A DNA stretch of 64,000 nt. Origin: Botrytis cinerea B05.10. Lineage: Eukaryota; Ascomycota; Leotiomycetes; Helotiales; Sclerotiniaceae. The notes under the pieces were generated by a model. It made no database searches. It was not told where the DNA came from and saw only the letters and a list, made by a program, of their open reading frames with translations. Positions within the stretch are counted from its first letter, which is position 1; each line of letters starts with the position of its first letter. A program made the position numbers and the translations under genes. Positions 62,081 to 64,000 of this stretch are shown here, piece by piece. Location of the stretch: assembly GCF_000143535.2 (NCBI RefSeq), contig NC_037325.1, positions 1,736,001-1,800,000 on the forward strand. Direction: 5' to 3'.

Positions 62081-62135
62081 TTCGTTTGTGATATTTTTCG
62101 TTTGTGATATTTTTCGTTTGTGATATTTTTCGTTT
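62081..62135. repeat. 16-bp tandem repeat, three copies plus partial
   Basis: The unit TTCGTTTGTGATATTT is repeated three times without mismatch and begins a fourth copy. Confidence 0.85.
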
Positions 62136-62613
62136 TGAGGCGTTAGTTTTACCATTCCAGCGTAGACCCTCATAGCCTGATAAGCCTGGTTCTAAATTCC
62201 CCGAGAATGTCCTCTCTTTTCGGTTTCAGCAGATGGATCTAAAATCAGCCTTTTAAATTCCAAAATCGAAGTTCCTAGTGTATCAGGTCCCTAGTCCCAC
62301 ATTCAAGAATCCTCCTCTTCCATTTCGTTGTCGGTATCACTTGTCCCCTAAAATTCTGAATGTGCATCTAACTCTCTCTTTGAAAGTGTCAAGAATGTAA
62401 CATTCTCCAATGGCATAACCTCAACTTATCTTCCACAATGAACCACATTTACTTGAAACATTGAGTTCATCGTCTGATCCCCATCAACCAAAGCTCACAA
62501 TCTTCCTCTCCAGTATAAACAATTCAATCATGACCTAGCTCCCTCGTCTTCACTGCCCCTGGGTGAATTCACCAAAAAATCAAAGACTTCCGCGCCAAGC
62601 AAAGATGTGCTAG

Positions 62614-63041
62614 AGGTCTCCTCCCACCGATATCGCATCTCTATACCGGGTTATAAAAGAACCACTTCGCAACCTCTCATCCCTACGACCTGAATATAGT
62701 CCAGAACTCTGCGCTAGACAAGGAAATCGCCTCATGGTCTCCTATGCCTCAGGTATAATCGTGCAGGTGCTTCATGATATGCACATGAACATATGCAATG
62801 GCGAAGCCCGCGTCAAAATGAATAGACCTACTAATCTGTCAACTATTCTTATCCTCATCCGTAGACTCAGGAACTGCAACATCCCACTTTGCACCTGCCT
62901 GAAATCATGGCCATCTTGCAAGTTGGAGCAGGAGCTAAGGCCACAGTAACATTATCGCACGACCGAAGACTCCATCTGCGGATCAAGGATTTCTCCAAAG
63001 GTGTGACTCTCTTTGAGGTTGTTGATCATAGAATCGAATAA
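62614..63041 (+). pseudogene. Coding-like segments in two overlapping frames
   Basis: Frame 1 is open 62614-62949, directly after a TAG that also reads as an intron acceptor (ATGTGCTAG). It encodes SLYRVIKEPLRNLSSLRPEY, then SPELCARQGNRLMVSYASGI. Frame 2, 62907-63041, begins with ATG and encodes MAILQVGAGAKATVTLSHDR, then a short tail ending in VVDHRIE. Both have gene-like amino acid composition. They could be exons of a spliced gene or remains of one broken by a frameshift. No family is assigned. Confidence 0.2.
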
Positions 63042-64000
63042 GCGAGGCTGCATCCCCTCAGCAAGGTGAACGCACAATCACTTCCTGTTGCTGACGCCTT
63101 GAAGACAACATCCTGAAGTATATTACAGATTGTGCCAGCTATCTTCCTAAAAACTATAAGCTTCGTTGATCGAATTCTCTCAGAACTTACTCATTTCAAG
63201 AGCTTTTGGCTGTGATGTTTTGTCAATTGTAAGTCTTTCGTCCACTTGCCCTACTCATCCTAACTTCAGCCGAGTTCTCTTTCACAGCTCTCATCCCAAA
63301 TTCAGAACCAGCCTTGTCTCTAATTCTCCAGCCCTCTCGAGTAACCAATCATATAATTTAGGGTTGTGAAATTACCAGTCGGCAGAATCCAGAAATAAAC
63401 ACAGCTAAGCAACCATCTTGACCGCCGTAGTTCCCGACCATTCTTTCATCTTCTTTCTCTCGAAATCACAACAATATTTTCTTGACATAGCAACACAACA
63501 ACTTTTGCTGAGAATTGGCATTTGCAGTTTCCCAAATCGGTGCTCTTTTACTCCTTATTCTTTCTTGAGAAAAGGAGTATTTCTCCTACTTTTCAAAAAT
63601 CTTTCTAATAATCGAAATTTGAATCTGCGATACATTTTTGACCTTCAAGGTTGTGAAAGACCTCTCAATACTACTGCTCACCTAACAAGAAAGCGGGACT
63701 AAACTTGGCAGTATCTGCTAGAAATTTGCAATCTGTTTGCTTCTTCTTGTAAGTATTGATTTCTATTCTTTTCTGAAGGGCTTCAAAGCTCTGCATCTCA
63801 CTGCCTTGAATTGTTTTCTCCAGAGGACTTCAAGATTATTTTGAATCAAGGTCTTGGCTAATACTTCTTCAAATCGAAGAGTAGTTTGATTATCTGCTAT
63901 TTTATCTTCTAGATTGCACATAATCTATTACTTCTTGCTAGACATTGTGAGTATTCATATCCACTTTCTCAAAACCTTTCTTGAAGCCCAAACGCTACAA

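Larger units (their letters stand above)
61228..64000. other. Gene-poor right end
   Basis: These 2.8 kb contain only short AT-rich open frames. Two items are listed separately: a 16-bp tandem repeat at 62081-62135, and a coding-like stretch at 62614-63041. The last kilobase is pyrimidine-rich on the + strand and may be the promoter/leader of a gene beyond the window. Confidence 0.5.

Noticed and set aside
62907..63041. Dihydrolipoamide acyltransferase C-terminus
   Set aside because: AILQVG...VTLSHDRR only loosely recalls the AILAVG...TLSxDHRVVDG pattern. The His and DG that define the family are missing and the rest does not fit.

Overview
This is fungal nuclear DNA, most likely from a filamentous ascomycete. 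The evidence is dense protein-coding genes on both strands, short introns (about 45-105 bp) with GT/AG ends and CTAAC/CTGAC-type branch points, and characteristic fungal families (COG1, SepA-type formin, RMP1, TRS33, DUF2423, DUF2015). The protein style suggests Leotiomycetes, near Botrytis/Sclerotinia; that last step is inference from general familiarity, not a search. All multi-exon models were spliced by hand and checked for reading-frame closure.

Layout from left to right. 1-598: 3' end of a phosphoserine aminotransferase. 1420-3461 (-): PIAS/Siz SUMO E3 ligase. 3941-4456 (+): small DUF2423 protein. 4924-7933 (+): GPI ethanolamine phosphate transferase 2. 8244-9063 (-): RNase MRP subunit RMP1, divergent from COG1 at 9452-11839 (+). 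A 4.5-kb stretch without a convincing gene follows. 16328-20510 (+) encodes a large cholesterol-oxidase-like flavoenzyme fused to an alpha/beta hydrolase. Then come NAD malate dehydrogenase (21978-23343, -), ribosomal protein eL28 (24694-25587, -), a DUF2015 protein (26184-26643, +), TRAPP subunit TRS33 (28737-29497, -), an orphan coiled-coil gene (30661-31425, +) and a mitochondrial rhomboid protease (33173-34352, +).

34925-47672 is an all-minus accessory block: a 14-exon sugar/quinate-type MFS transporter containing a 6-nt microexon, a DUF2264 putative glycoside hydrolase, and three tandem paralogues (A, B, C) of a poorly described fungal family. Their N-terminal domain resembles DUF7918, followed by a duplicated W...E...LQ helical motif and a lysine-rich nuclear-looking tail. 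Splice sites are shared between the paralogues. Copy A has a GC-AG intron where B and C have GT-AG, and copy B appears to have its first coding segment split off by about 250 bp that includes a perfect CACGTGAC palindrome. This block is the part least explained by known biology.

49489-54838 (-) is a 1766-residue formin (GBD/FH3-FH1-FH2-DAD). Beyond it are a small membrane protein (57055-57588, +) and a RING-finger protein (57810-58391, -) in convergent arrangement, a microsatellite-rich spacer at 58.7-59.6 kb, and a gene-poor right end (60-64 kb) with only weak coding signals.

How they fit together: most genes are unrelated housekeeping functions (serine synthesis, SUMOylation, GPI anchors, Golgi tethering, rRNA processing, translation, TCA/malate shuttle, mitochondrial proteolysis, polarity). 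The only plausible functional pairing is the transporter with its DUF2264 neighbour (carbohydrate use). The A/B/C trio is a local gene-family expansion.
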